Numbered from the stretch's first letter, positions 36,808-46,397 are shown. The stretch is 64,000 bases of DNA from Clostridia bacterium (GCA_017484085.1 JAFUTW010000010.1:1-64000); one strand, 5' to 3'. Made by a program: numbers and translations. The notes: a model not told the origin generated them from the sequence alone.

Positions 36808-36892
36808 AGCGACGCGAAGAACGACAGCCCGCCGGAGAAAGAGGAAAAGCTGAGGATGCAGGATATGCTTCAACAGGTATACGGATACAAAA

Positions 36893-36936
36893 CAGGCCCA
36901 GACGCCGAAAGACGCCTGGGCCTGTTTGATTTTTAT
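36893..36936. terminator. Bidirectional terminator
   Basis: CAGGCCCAGACG (36893-36904) pairs with CGCCTGGGCCTG (36913-36924) with one mismatch; TTTGATTTTTATTTT follows. It ends the lacI-yesL unit and the convergent cstA-type gene. Confidence 0.82.
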
Positions 36937-36963
36937 TTTGATTAAGCTGCGGAGGGAAGACGC

Positions 36964-38378
36964 TCAGCCGTTTCTCTGACGGCGCTTCGCAAGCACGGCA
37001 TATACGCCGAAGAGCGCTGCGGCAAAGCACAGCCCTGCCGGGTAGGCGATCCCGGCGGAAAGCCCGAAGCCCTCCTCCGCCATCAGGATGTAGGTCAGGC
37101 TGACGGCGGACATGAACGCCGCCGGCAGCGCCGTCATCAGCGAGCCGAAGCGCATCCGGCCCTCCCTGACCAGGTAAGCCGTCGCCACCCACAGGGAAAT
37201 CATCGCCAGCGTCTGGTTGCTCCAGGAGAAGTAGCGCCACAGAACGTTGAAATCCAGCCGGGTCAGCACCGCCCCGATGCCAAGCAGCGGCAGGGTGATG
37301 ATCAGCCGGTTCCGGATGCTCTTCTGGTCCAGCCGGGTGATCTCCGCCAGGATGAGCCGGGCGCTGCGGAAGGCCGTATCGCCCGAGGTGACGGGGCAGA
37401 TCACGACGCCGACGACGGCGAGAACACCGCCGGCCCCGCCGAGCAGCGTGCGGGAGATCTCGTAAACCGTGCCGGACTGTCCCAGGGAGGAGAGGGCGCC
37501 GTTCAGCAGCTCGGTTGATCCGTAGAAGGCGACGCCCGCTGCAGCCCAGATCAGCGCGATCACCGATTCGGCGATCATCGCGCCGTAGAAGACGGCCCGC
37601 CCCTGTTTCTCGCCGGTGATGCACTTGGCGATCATGGGCGACTGGGTGGCGTGGAAACCGGAAATCGCGCTGCAGGCCACCGTGATGAACATGAAAGGCC
37701 AGACCGGCAGCCCCTCCGGGTGAAGGTCCTTCAGGGTGAGTTCCGGGATCGTATAGCCGCCGAAGACGGTGCCGCCCAGCACGCTGGCCGCCATCACGAT
37801 GAGGATCACGCCGAACAGCGGATACAGCCTGCCGATCAGCTTGTCGATGGGCAGCAGGGTGGCCAGCACATAGTACAGCAGGATAACGACGATCCAGAAG
37901 CTCTCGCTGAGGGCGGGCGGGGTCAGGCGGGCGATCAGCGCCGCTGGCTGTTGACGAAGACCGTGCCGGTCAGCACCAGCAGGACCACCGAGAACACGCG
38001 CATGATCCATTTGGCCGCATTCCCCAGGTAGATGCCGGACAGTTCGGCTATGGAGCTGCCGCCATGCCGGCAGGAGATCATGCCCGACATGTAGTCGTGC
38101 ACCGCGCCGCCCAGGATCGACCCGAAGACGATCCACAAAAAGACCACCGGGCCGAAGCACGCGCCCATCAGCGCGCCGAAGATCGGCCCGGTGCCCGCGA
38201 TGTTGAGGAGCTGTATGAGAAACGCCTTCCAGAGGGGCATGGGCACGCAGTCCACGCCGTCGTTAATGGCGACGGCAGGGGTCTGTCTGCCGTCCGGGGC
38301 AAACACCTTTTCTGTCAGGCGGCCGTATACGGCAAAGCCGGCAAGCAGCACGCCCAGGGAGAGGATCAGGGATATCAT
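36964..38378 (-). pseudogene. cstA: CstA-family carbon starvation protein, frameshifted
   Basis: The gene is intact except for one frame change. The N-terminal part (38378 to about 37947) reads MISLILSLGVLLAGFAVYG onward with WIVFGSILGGAVHDY, then breaks after GTVFVNS into QRR-stop. The rest continues in another frame with PAALIARLTPPALSESF to the C-terminus at 36964. Restoring one base in the GG at about 37946-37947 (GGG on the plus strand) would give a continuous protein of about 472 residues, the normal size for the clostridial CstA/peptide or pyruvate transporter group. Either a real inactivating mutation or a sequencing/assembly error; promoter and ribosome site look normal. Confidence 0.85.
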
Positions 38379-38798
38379 TGTCTCAACGCCTTCATTTCAT
38401 TCGGTTGCGCCTGCGCTGAAGCGCAGGAAATCCTTTGATGTTTTTATAAACGTTATATCATGCATATATCCGCATATCAATATAAATCTAATCGTTATAT
38501 CAATTCTTACGAAGGACGGGGACAATCCGGATCACGGCGTTACAAATCGCACCGGGCATCTGTCTGTAATTTTGTTTTTATGATCGCTTTTACAAAGAGG
38601 GGATGAAACGAATCCTGTAACTGCTGCATTTTGCTTGTTGATCAGCAATAAAAAAACTATAATATATAAAATTACTTAATTCAAAAGATAATCGGACCCT
38701 TATGCAGGCGTAAGACTGCAGAACCGTTTAAAGCCGGATGTATGGCCCGGACATCAGTAACCGCATCCTGTAAGGAAGCCAGTGAGAGGTGAGTTGCT
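38379..38798. promoter_or_regulatory. AT-rich divergent intergenic region with two promoters
   Basis: About 420 bases with no gene, markedly richer in A+T than its surroundings. A minus-strand promoter for the cstA-type gene reads TTGATA (38480-38475), 17-base spacer, TATAAC (38457-38452), with a leader hairpin CCTGCGC/GCGCAGG (38410-38427). A plus-strand promoter for the binding-protein gene reads TTGTTG (38635-38640), 17-base spacer, TATAAT (38658-38663), leaving a leader of about 130 bases. Confidence 0.65.
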
Positions 38799-40556
38799 TT
38801 GAAGAGAATCCTGCCGTTGATCCTGTCAGCAGTCCTTGGCTTGCTTTTAATGGGCCCTGCCTTAGCGGAAGACCGCCCTGTCCTCACGATCGGCGATTCT
38901 ACGACCCGCACGGGCAGTACCTTTCATCCTGAGTTGGGTATGTGGCAGTATGTGGCGGAGCAGGCGGGTGTTGAGATCCGGTATACTTATATGACACCGG
39001 AGGAATACGCTTCCGCGATGACCAGCGGCAACCTGCCGGACATCGTCGCCACCCAGAACAATCTCGCCACGATCCTTGAAAACGGTGTGGCGCTGAATGC
39101 GGCTCCCTATCTGGAGGAATACGCCCCGAATCTGCTGCGGGGCGATGTCCGGCTGACCAGCGATGTGCTGAAGCGGCTGAGCGATACGGGGGATGCGTTT
39201 TACTTCTTTCCCGCCAGAATCGGATACAACGGAGTGGGATTTGACACCGTGACCAGCCAGCGCGGCTATATCGTCCGCTGGGATTATTACAAGGAGCTGG
39301 GATACCCGCCGATCCGGAACGAGGATGACTATCTGAACGTGCTGCTGCAGATGCACGCGAACCATCCCTATACGGAAGAGGGTTATCCCATTTATCTGTA
39401 CGGATCAGACAACTTTACAGGCTATGATACCGCGTTCCGCGCCGAGCTCAGCCTGGATTACTGGGTGGCGTACAAATACCAGAACAATATCTTCACCAAT
39501 GAGATCTATGACGGCTACACAGATCCGAAGCATTCCATGTGGTGGGCGAGCAAAGCGTTCTACAACAGGCTTTTCCGGGCCGGGGCAGCGGACGGCTCCT
39601 TTGATATCGACCTCTTCACCCAGACCAGGGAGCAATATTACGCGAAATGCGCCCGCGGGCAGTATTTGGGGCTGCACAGCACCAGAGATGAACTGTACAA
39701 CGAAAGCGTGAAAACGAACCCGGAAACCCTTTCCGGATACGTCACGGTCCCGACGGCCGCCGCCAATTACTACACCAATGTCTATCAGCTGCTGGGCAAC
39801 GGCTCCGGCTATATGTGGTTCATATCGGCCAACACCAGGAACCTGGAAGCGGCACTGAGGCTTTTTAACTGCATGGCGGATCCAGATATCGTGCGGGTGA
39901 TGACCCTGGGCGAGCAGGGCGTGACCTGGGACTATGACACAGGCGGCGTCCCCCGGATGACCGAATACGGCCAGGAGCAGATGGACGCCTATAAGACGGG
40001 AAGTGCAGCTCCGGACAACTATTTTGTCCGTTGGGGCAGCTTCGACAGGTTCCCGAGCAACTGGCCGGTCCTGCGCGACAACCTGAAGCATCCCGACGGT
40101 TATCCGATCGATTTTGCCACGATCTCACGGGAGTACAAAGCAGCCACCCTGACCAACCCCATCTACCTGGATCTGTGCGAGCATTATGGAGTGGAACTGC
40201 CGACAGATGCTTTCTACCGGGACGGCGGGCTGGATTTCCGCAACGACTGCGGCGAGGCGATCACCTCCTGCATGAGCAGCATGAACCGTGAACAGCTGCA
40301 AATCTTATCTGAAGCGGAAGCGATTTTTGAAAACATACAGGTGGATCTGATCCTGGCCGGAACGGATGAGGAATTTGAGGCGATCCGGGACGAAGCGATC
40401 CGTGAGATCATAAGCCTGGGCGAGCCGGAGGTTTTCCGGGCCTATCAGGAAAAATGGAACGCCGCGGCGGACGTCATCGTTCCGCTGGTCCGGGAAGCGC
40501 AGAGAGCCAACGGCATGGAGCTTTATACGCCGGAACAATACGAAAGATATCCCTGA
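38799..40556 (+). CDS. Extracellular solute-binding protein paired with a phosphatase gene
   Basis: A 585-residue secreted binding-protein-like sequence with a signal peptide (1 to about 23, ALAED) and no lipobox. The fold resembles large SBP_bac_1/LplA-type proteins (TSGNLPDIVATQNN, FFPARIGYNGVGF, LYGSDNFTGYDTAF). No permease or ATPase gene is near. The start is TTG 38799 behind GAGAGGTGAG. Twenty-two bases downstream lies a transmembrane SpoIIE-type phosphatase gene, so the two probably work together, the binding protein perhaps presenting a ligand to the phosphatase's extracellular domain (inference). Confidence 0.75.
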   Translation: MKRILPLILSAVLGLLLMGPALAEDRPVLTIGDSTTRTGSTFHPELGMWQYVAEQAGVEIRYTYMTPEEYASAMTSGNLPDIVATQNNLATILENGVALNAAPYLEEYAPNLLRGDVRLTSDVLKRLSDTGDAFYFFPARIGYNGVGFDTVTSQRGYIVRWDYYKELGYPPIRNEDDYLNVLLQMHANHPYTEEGYPIYLYGSDNFTGYDTAFRAELSLDYWVAYKYQNNIFTNEIYDGYTDPKHSMWWASKAFYNRLFRAGAADGSFDIDLFTQTREQYYAKCARGQYLGLHSTRDELYNESVKTNPETLSGYVTVPTAAANYYTNVYQLLGNGSGYMWFISANTRNLEAALRLFNCMADPDIVRVMTLGEQGVTWDYDTGGVPRMTEYGQEQMDAYKTGSAAPDNYFVRWGSFDRFPSNWPVLRDNLKHPDGYPIDFATISREYKAATLTNPIYLDLCEHYGVELPTDAFYRDGGLDFRNDCGEAITSCMSSMNREQLQILSEAEAIFENIQVDLILAGTDEEFEAIRDEAIREIISLGEPEVFRAYQEKWNAAADVIVPLVREAQRANGMELYTPEQYERYP

Positions 40557-40578
40557 GCAGGGACGGGGGGATACTGCC

Positions 40579-42513
40579 ATGAAGCAAAAGCTGATGTCTC
40601 TTCGGGTCCGCATACTGCTGCCGGTGATCGCCATGACCCTGTTTGTGGTGATCCTGCTGACCATATTGTTTTCCCGCGCGTTCATCTCCATGATACTCCG
40701 GCAGCAGAATGAAGTGAATGCCGTCGGCTTTGATACGGTCATCCAGACCATCCCGCCGCTCATCCGGACATCCATCAGCGAGGTCCGGCACATGATGGCG
40801 GACGAACGGGTGGCCTCCTACGCGAGGTTTGATTACGATTCCCTGGCAGAGATGCTCCACGGCAGAAAGGATTGCCGGGATTACCTGCGCTCGGAGATCA
40901 TGCGGTATGACAGCATTTACGGCGTGCTGGTCATGCGGACGGACGGGAGCCTTTTCGGCGTGCTCCCGGACGGCAACCTCTTTTATGACAGGCCGGAGGA
41001 AAACCCGCTCCCCGAGGATATGAAAACGCAGATCCTGAACGCGCCGCACGGGCAGACGGTCTGGGCAGGACCGCTTGAAGGATCGGTCATCTACGGATTC
41101 GAAAACGAGAAGATGCCCAGGAGCCTTATGATCGCCGCGTGGAAGAGCGTCAGCGTGAACTACGGCGAGTGCTATGCGATGATGCTGATGGATGAGGCTG
41201 TCTTCGACGGCCTGTTTGCCGCCCTGCAGGACGAGCAGAGCAGCTGGCATCTGTTTACCGCCGACCGGACGGAGATTTATCATACGGGTGGGAATGCGTG
41301 CGGGAACGCGGAGCAGCTGATCAGCGGGAGCAACAGCGGGACGGTTTTCCGCGACGAAGACGGCCTGCCCGTCTGCACGTTTTCCGTGAAGATGGATTCG
41401 CCCTCGTGGACGGTTGTCCGGAAGGTTTCCATGGAGAGCTATGAGAAGGTAGTGAGCAGCGTCAGGGGGACGGTCGCCGTCTTCGGCGCAGCCGTCCTGC
41501 TCTTCACGCTGGCCGCCTATCTCCTGTGGCTGAAGCGGTTCATGCGCCAGTACGATTCTCTGCAGAACGGGATCATCCGCATCGGGCAGGGCGACCTGGA
41601 ATCCGAAACGTTTGAGCCCACATCCATTGCCGAATTCAAACAGATGCAGCGGGAGATCAACCGGACCCGGCTGGCTCTGACCGAGCAGATGGATACGATC
41701 CGCCGGATGGAACGCGAACAGGCGGAACAGGAGCACCGGAAAAAAGAGCAGGAGCGGATCGCCCAGGAGCTGAGTATGGCGAGGGAGATCCAGGCCAATA
41801 CGCTGCCGTCGATTTTCCCGCCCTTCCCGGATAGGAAGGCGTTTTCACTGTATGCTTCGATGACGCCGGCCAAAGAAGTCGGCGGGGATTTCTACGATTT
41901 CTTCCTGATCGATAATGATCATCTTGCACTGGTGATCGCGGATGTATCCGGCAAGGGTATCCCGGCCGCCCTGTTCATGATGGTATCGAAGACCCTCATC
42001 CAGAACCAGCTGATGACCGGATGTGACCCGGCCACGGCCCTGGAGCGGGTCAACCGGCAGCTGTGCGAGCGGAATTCCTCGCAGATGTTTGTTACGGTCT
42101 GGGTCGCCGTGCTGGATCTCATCACCGGCAAAGCGCTGGTCTGCAATGCCGGCCACGAGCACCCGGCGGTGCGGCGCGCAGGCGGGGATTTTGAACTGCT
42201 GAAGTACAAACACGGGATCCTCGTCGGTATCTCCAAAAAGGCGAAGTATCAGAACCGCGAGTTCGAGCTTCACCCCGGCGACTGCCTGTTCGTCTATACG
42301 GACGGTGTCCCGGAGGCAAACGACGGAAACATGGCGATGTTCGGCGAGGAACGCCTGCTGGCCGCCCTGAACGCTTGTCCGGACGGCAGCCCTGAGGAAA
42401 TTTTACGGAAGGTGAAAAACGCTGTGGATACCTTTGTCGGCGATGCCGAGCAGTTTGACGACCTGACGATGATGTGCCTGCAATACCGGGGAGCACAGGC
42501 AGAAAACAGCTGA
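40579..42513 (+). CDS. Transmembrane sensor with PP2C/SpoIIE-type serine phosphatase domain (RsbU-like)
   Basis: A 644-residue protein. Transmembrane helix at about 11-33, an extracellular sensor region (about 40-290, Cache-like), a second helix at 298-317, HAMP at about 318-370, a charged coiled coil (370-400) and a PPM/SpoIIE phosphatase domain (420-640). Metal-binding aspartates are in KEVGGDFYDF (437 and 440), IADVSGKG (455), YTDGVPEA and FDDLTMM. Such enzymes dephosphorylate anti-sigma-factor antagonists in partner switching. No antagonist or sigma gene is adjacent. The membrane topology would let it read an extracellular signal. Confidence 0.88.
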   Translation: MKQKLMSLRVRILLPVIAMTLFVVILLTILFSRAFISMILRQQNEVNAVGFDTVIQTIPPLIRTSISEVRHMMADERVASYARFDYDSLAEMLHGRKDCRDYLRSEIMRYDSIYGVLVMRTDGSLFGVLPDGNLFYDRPEENPLPEDMKTQILNAPHGQTVWAGPLEGSVIYGFENEKMPRSLMIAAWKSVSVNYGECYAMMLMDEAVFDGLFAALQDEQSSWHLFTADRTEIYHTGGNACGNAEQLISGSNSGTVFRDEDGLPVCTFSVKMDSPSWTVVRKVSMESYEKVVSSVRGTVAVFGAAVLLFTLAAYLLWLKRFMRQYDSLQNGIIRIGQGDLESETFEPTSIAEFKQMQREINRTRLALTEQMDTIRRMEREQAEQEHRKKEQERIAQELSMAREIQANTLPSIFPPFPDRKAFSLYASMTPAKEVGGDFYDFFLIDNDHLALVIADVSGKGIPAALFMMVSKTLIQNQLMTGCDPATALERVNRQLCERNSSQMFVTVWVAVLDLITGKALVCNAGHEHPAVRRAGGDFELLKYKHGILVGISKKAKYQNREFELHPGDCLFVYTDGVPEANDGNMAMFGEERLLAALNACPDGSPEEILRKVKNAVDTFVGDAEQFDDLTMMCLQYRGAQAENS

Positions 42514-42536
42514 AGACGAAAACCTGACATAAAGAA

Positions 42537-42579
42537 ACCCTCCGGCCTGTGAGCGCTCTTGGCTCACAGGCCGGAGGGT
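42537..42579 (-). terminator. Terminator of guaA
   Basis: A perfect 18-bp stem (42537-42554 with 42562-42579) around loop GCTCTTG; on the minus strand TTTCTTTATG follows. It probably also protects or ends the convergent phosphatase transcript. Confidence 0.85.
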
Positions 42580-42588
42580 CAAGTCATC

Positions 42589-43572
42589 TCATTCCCACTC
42601 GATCGTTCCCGTGGGCTTGGGCGTGAGGTCGTACAGCACGCGGTTGACGCCGGGGACCTCATGAGTGATGCGGTCGGTGATGCGCCGGAGCACCGGCCAC
42701 GGGACCTCTTCCACAGTGGCGCTCATCGCGTCGCGGGTGTTGACGGCGCGCAGGACGACGGGCCACTCAAAGGAGCGCTTGCCTTCTTTGATGCCGGTGG
42801 ATTTGAAATCGGGCACGATGGTGAAGTACTGCCAGACCTTGCCGGCCAGACCGGCTTTGGCGAACTCCTCGCGCAGGATGGCATCCGACTCGCGGACGGC
42901 GCTCAGTCTGTCGCGGGTGATCGCGCCGACGCAGCGCACGCCCAGGCCGGGGCCGGGGAAGGGCTGACGGTTGACCATGTCCTCGGGCAGGCCGAGCGCA
43001 CGGCCGACGACGCGGACTTCGTCCTTGAAGAGCAGGCGGACGGGCTCCACCAGCTCGAAGTGGACGTCTTCGGGCAGGCCGCCGACATTGTGGTGCGCCT
43101 TGATGCCGTCGCTCTCCAGAATGTCGGGGTAGATGGTGCCCTGGGCCAGGAAGGAGATCCCGGTCAGCTTCGCGGATTCTTCTTCGAACACGCGGATGAA
43201 TTCCGCGCCGATGATCTTGCGCTTGGTTTCCGGATCGGATACGCCCGCCAGCTTGTCCAGGAAGCGGTCGGTCGCGTCGATGTAGATGAGGTTGGCGCCC
43301 AGCTGACGCTGGAAGACCTCGATCACCTGCTCGCTCTCGCCCTTGCGCATGAGGCCGTGGTTGACGTGGATGCAGGTGAGCTGCTGACCGACTGCGCGGA
43401 TGAGCAGCGCGGCCACGACGGAGGAATCGACGCCGCCGGAGAGGGCCAGCAGCACCTTGCCGTCCTTGATCTGGGCACGCAGGGCTTCCACCTGTTCGGC
43501 GATGAACGCTTCCGCCTGGGCGGGGGTTTCAATGCGCGCCATATCCGCGGGGCGCAGGTTCGGATTGTTCAT
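42589..43572 (-). CDS. guaA: GMP synthase, ATP-pyrophosphatase subunit only
   Basis: A 327-residue protein carrying the PP-loop SGGVDSS at 45-51, the nucleotide region GQQLTCIHVNHGLMRKGE, the RQPFPGPGLGVR motif and the full C-terminal dimerisation domain ending in PKPTGTIEWE. It adenylates XMP and replaces the group with ammonia. The N-terminal class I glutamine amidotransferase domain of the usual 510-525-residue GuaA is absent, and no separate amidotransferase gene lies next to it. ATG 43572 follows GGGAG; upstream in-frame sequence covers the promoter. Confidence 0.9.
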   Translation of the reverse strand: MNNPNLRPADMARIETPAQAEAFIAEQVEALRAQIKDGKVLLALSGGVDSSVVAALLIRAVGQQLTCIHVNHGLMRKGESEQVIEVFQRQLGANLIYIDATDRFLDKLAGVSDPETKRKIIGAEFIRVFEEESAKLTGISFLAQGTIYPDILESDGIKAHHNVGGLPEDVHFELVEPVRLLFKDEVRVVGRALGLPEDMVNRQPFPGPGLGVRCVGAITRDRLSAVRESDAILREEFAKAGLAGKVWQYFTIVPDFKSTGIKEGKRSFEWPVVLRAVNTRDAMSATVEEVPWPVLRRITDRITHEVPGVNRVLYDLTPKPTGTIEWE

Positions 43573-43611
43573 ATCAGAATCTCCCTTCCCAAATTTCAAA
43601 AATGCGCGGAT

Positions 43612-43620
43612 AGTATACCA
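43612..43620 (-). promoter_or_regulatory. Extended -10 promoter of guaA
   Basis: Minus strand TGG followed by TATACT (43617-43612), an extended -10 element about 40 bases before the ATG; the -35 is weak. Confidence 0.45.
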
Positions 43621-43683
43621 TAGCTTTGCGGTTTGCAAAAGAGGAAATCCGCACACAGACGGGCCATTAAAAACCGGAAATGG

Positions 43684-43712
43684 TTGCAAATCCCGCCCGA
43701 AAGGGGTATTGT
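43684..43712 (+). promoter_or_regulatory. Promoter of ridA
   Basis: TTGCAA (43684-43689), 17-base spacer, TATTGT (43707-43712), shortly before AGGAGGG and the ATG at 43744. Confidence 0.55.
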
Positions 43713-43743
43713 TAGCAAAAAGAACAGACAGGAGGGAAAACCC

Positions 43744-44115
43744 ATGAAGGTCATCGAAACGAACAAGGCGCCCGGCGCGATCGGGCCTTACTCTCAGGGC
43801 TACTGCGCAAACGGGCTGGTTTTCACATCCGGACAGATCCCGGTGATCCCGGAGACCGGCGCGATCCCGGAGGGCATCAGCGCGCAGGCGGAGCAGAGCT
43901 GCAAAAACGTCGGCGCCATCCTGGAGGCGGCGGGCACCGGCTACGGGAAGGTCATCAAAACCACCTGTTTCCTGGCGGATATGAAGGATTTTGCCGCCTT
44001 CAACGAGGTGTACGCGAAGTTCTTCACCTCCAAGCCGGCCAGAAGCTGCGTCGCCGTGCGCGATCTGCCCAAGGGCGTGCTGTGTGAGGTGGAGGCCATC
44101 GCCCTGGCCGAGTAA
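43744..44115 (+). CDS. ridA: RidA family reactive intermediate/imine deaminase
   Basis: A 123-residue protein. The opening KVIETNKAPGAIGPYSQGY and the C-terminal RSCVAVRDLPKGVLCEVEAIA with its conserved arginine and glutamate define active RidA. It hydrolyses reactive enamine/imine intermediates made by PLP enzymes such as threonine dehydratase. ATG 43744 has AGGAGGG nine bases upstream. It is divergent from guaA and transcribed alone. Confidence 0.93.
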   Translation: MKVIETNKAPGAIGPYSQGYCANGLVFTSGQIPVIPETGAIPEGISAQAEQSCKNVGAILEAAGTGYGKVIKTTCFLADMKDFAAFNEVYAKFFTSKPARSCVAVRDLPKGVLCEVEAIALAE

Positions 44116-44137
44116 AGCATTTGCCGCAAAAGCATGA

Positions 44138-44172
44138 GGCCCGGCGCTGCAGAGCGCCGGGCCGTCTCTTTT
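44138..44172. terminator. Terminator after ridA, shared with the convergent DUF401 gene
   Basis: GGCCCGGCGCT (44138-44148), loop GCAG, AGCGCCGGGCC (44153-44163), then GTCTCTTTT. Confidence 0.85.
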
Positions 44173-44178
44173 GGGTGA

Positions 44179-45381
44179 TTACAGCAGTAAACAAAGCAAT
44201 TGATAGTATACCGCCATCAGCGCGCAGAAGCTGAGCGCGACGGGCAGCGTGCGCCGGATGAGGCTGCCCAGCGAGATGTGGAAGGACTCCGCCGCGACGG
44301 CCAGACAGACATGGATCGGGGACAGCTGGCAGGCGGCGTGGGTGATGCACATAAGGAAGACCGCCAGCGGGATGCCCCCGGGCAGGGCGGCGAAGGCCAG
44401 CGGCGTGCCCAGGGCGATGGCGGAGGTCGTGCCGCCGATGAGGGTGGCCAGGAAGAAGAGGACAGCAAAGACGAGCCACCCCGGCAGGGGCAGGACACTC
44501 ATTGCCTGCGGCAGCGTCTCCAGCACGCCCGTCACCGTGATGAACTCCTTGAGGACCAGGACGAGGTAGGTGGACAGCAGGATCTTCCACTCGAAGGAAC
44601 TGCGGAACATGGGTTTCAGCTCCTGCGCGTTGAGATGCAGGAAGAGCGAAGCGCAGACGATCGAGGCGAGGACCGCGAGGCTGACGTCCATCCCGAAGGC
44701 CAGGATGAGCACGAGGATGAGCAGCAGGGGCCACAGGTGCCGAAACAGCGCGGCGACATACGGGGACCGCGGCAGCTTTTGCGCGCTGCCGGTGTGTCCC
44801 GGCACCTTGCGCAGAACAAACAGGAACCCGAGCAGCGCGAGGGCGCAGACAGGGGGGATCATGGAGACCATGAAGGGGCCTGCGGGAAGGCCAGTGAGGC
44901 TGAGCATCAGGATGACACCGGTGTAGGTGGGCAGGATGCTCTCCGGGATGTGCCGGAACCAGCTGGCGGTAAAGGCCTGCTCCTCCGGCGACAGATACCC
45001 GTCGGTCGCGTCCCGGACGATGTCCGCGCACAGGATCATCGCTGCGGCGCTGGGCAGCAGCCCGATGAAGACCGGCGCGCCGGAGGCGTTGATGCGGCGG
45101 TTGTGAAACAGCGCGTCCAGGTCCTGCTGTGCGCCGCGGAGCATCCCCCGCGTTTCCAGCACGCGCTGGAGGAAGGAGATCAGGTAGACCACGAGGATGA
45201 CGGACAGGGAGGACCAGCCGGCAAGCGGACTGAGAAAGAGCCGCGCGCCGTCCGCCGGGGCGATCCGAAAGAGGGCCCAAAGGAGGGCGAGGCCGCCCAG
45301 CAGCGCCTGCCACAGCGGGCGGCGCAGGGCCAGCAGGACGATGATCGCGAGAAAGACGAGAGCGAGAAACAGGATTTGCAT
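44179..45381 (-). CDS. DUF401-family membrane transporter-like protein
   Basis: A 400-residue, ten-or-more-helix membrane protein. GLLPSAAAMILCADIVRDATDGY (about 105-128), HIPESILPTYTGVILMLSLTG and IGGTTSAIALGTPLAFA are typical of the DUF401 group, distantly related to citrate-Mg:H+ symporters and gluconate-type carriers. It follows a LysR gene by 14 bases, so it is probably controlled with it and may export or import an organic acid of the neighbouring pathway. Confidence 0.78.
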   Translation of the reverse strand: MQILFLALVFLAIIVLLALRRPLWQALLGGLALLWALFRIAPADGARLFLSPLAGWSSLSVILVVYLISFLQRVLETRGMLRGAQQDLDALFHNRRINASGAPVFIGLLPSAAAMILCADIVRDATDGYLSPEEQAFTASWFRHIPESILPTYTGVILMLSLTGLPAGPFMVSMIPPVCALALLGFLFVLRKVPGHTGSAQKLPRSPYVAALFRHLWPLLLILVLILAFGMDVSLAVLASIVCASLFLHLNAQELKPMFRSSFEWKILLSTYLVLVLKEFITVTGVLETLPQAMSVLPLPGWLVFAVLFFLATLIGGTTSAIALGTPLAFAALPGGIPLAVFLMCITHAACQLSPIHVCLAVAAESFHISLGSLIRRTLPVALSFCALMAVYYQLLCLLL

Positions 45382-45395
45382 AATGCCTCCGCAGA

Positions 45396-46397
45396 TCAGA
45401 TGGAATGGTTTTCTTTCTGCCGTCGCAGGTGCTCCACAAACTTGGCGTGATCCGCGTAGATGCTCCGGATCATGCCGATGCTGTCCTCCAGGGGCTTTGT
45501 AAGGTATTTCTGCCTGTGGTAGAGCAGGACGGTCTGCCGGTTGTTGCGGTATTCCCGTATGGGGAACACATTGAGAGTGGAAAAGCTTTTCCTGCTTGTG
45601 GCATAGAGATGCTGCAGCAGCATGGGGGTGCTGAAAAAGATGCCGTATCCGTCGGCGCAGAGCGGGACCAGGGAGCTGGTCAGCGAGGTGCGGATGCGGA
45701 TGAAAGGAGGCGTGCCGTGCAGCGTCAGCTTTTCCACGATGTTCTCATGCAGATGGCTGGAAGCGGGGTGCAGAAACATCGGCAGACGGGCGAAATCGAA
45801 AAGGGAGACGCCGGAAAGGAAGGCGGTTTTGCACGCCGGATACTGATCCGGGAAGGCTTCCTGCAGCATGCTGTCCGAGATGACGACGTAGAGGCTTTCG
45901 GTTTCCAGCGGGATGACGCAGAAGATTTCCGGGTCATACCGTCCAGTATACTCCGATTGAAGCGGAAGAGCCAGATCGATTTCGTTGCGTTTGACTGCCG
46001 AAGAAAGCTTGGAGGAGGTCCTTTCATCCAGCCTCAGGCTCATGTTGGGATAGGCTGCGGAGAACAGGGGAAAAAAGGCGTTGACGAAAGCCGTGGAGCG
46101 GTTCGGCGGCAGGCCGATGGAGATTTCCCCTTCAAACTGTTCGCGGGAATTGCTGATCTCGCTGACAAGCCGGTTCTCCCGGTTGATGATGTCCCGGGCG
46201 GCATCGATCAGACGGTAACCGGCTGGGGTGAGGCGCAGGGATGGATGCCGCTCGAAGAGGCGCACGCCGTAGGTCTCCTCCAGATGCTTGACGTGCAGGC
46301 TGACGGCCTGCTGAGTGACGAAGAGGGCCTCCGCCGCCTTGGAGAAGCTCATGAGTTCCGCGACCTTGAGAAAGTACTCGATATCGGTCATATTCAT
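45396..46397 (-). CDS. LysR-family transcriptional regulator
   Basis: A 333-residue regulator with the N-terminal winged helix (YFLKVAELMSFSKAAEALFVTQQAVSLHV split by the recognition helix, about 6-34) and a LysR effector domain (SIGLPPNRSTAFVNAF onward). ATG 46397 follows AGGAG by 8 bases. It is divergent from the RraA/TctCBA/dehydratase operon, the classic layout for a LysR activator of that operon; the effector would be the transported acid or an intermediate. Confidence 0.9.
   Translation of the reverse strand: MNMTDIEYFLKVAELMSFSKAAEALFVTQQAVSLHVKHLEETYGVRLFERHPSLRLTPAGYRLIDAARDIINRENRLVSEISNSREQFEGEISIGLPPNRSTAFVNAFFPLFSAAYPNMSLRLDERTSSKLSSAVKRNEIDLALPLQSEYTGRYDPEIFCVIPLETESLYVVISDSMLQEAFPDQYPACKTAFLSGVSLFDFARLPMFLHPASSHLHENIVEKLTLHGTPPFIRIRTSLTSSLVPLCADGYGIFFSTPMLLQHLYATSRKSFSTLNVFPIREYRNNRQTVLLYHRQKYLTKPLEDSIGMIRSIYADHAKFVEHLRRQKENHSI

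Noticed and set aside
43573..43743. Possible missing amidotransferase domain upstream of guaA
   Set aside because: The upstream bases hold the guaA and ridA promoters and no amidotransferase sequence in any frame.
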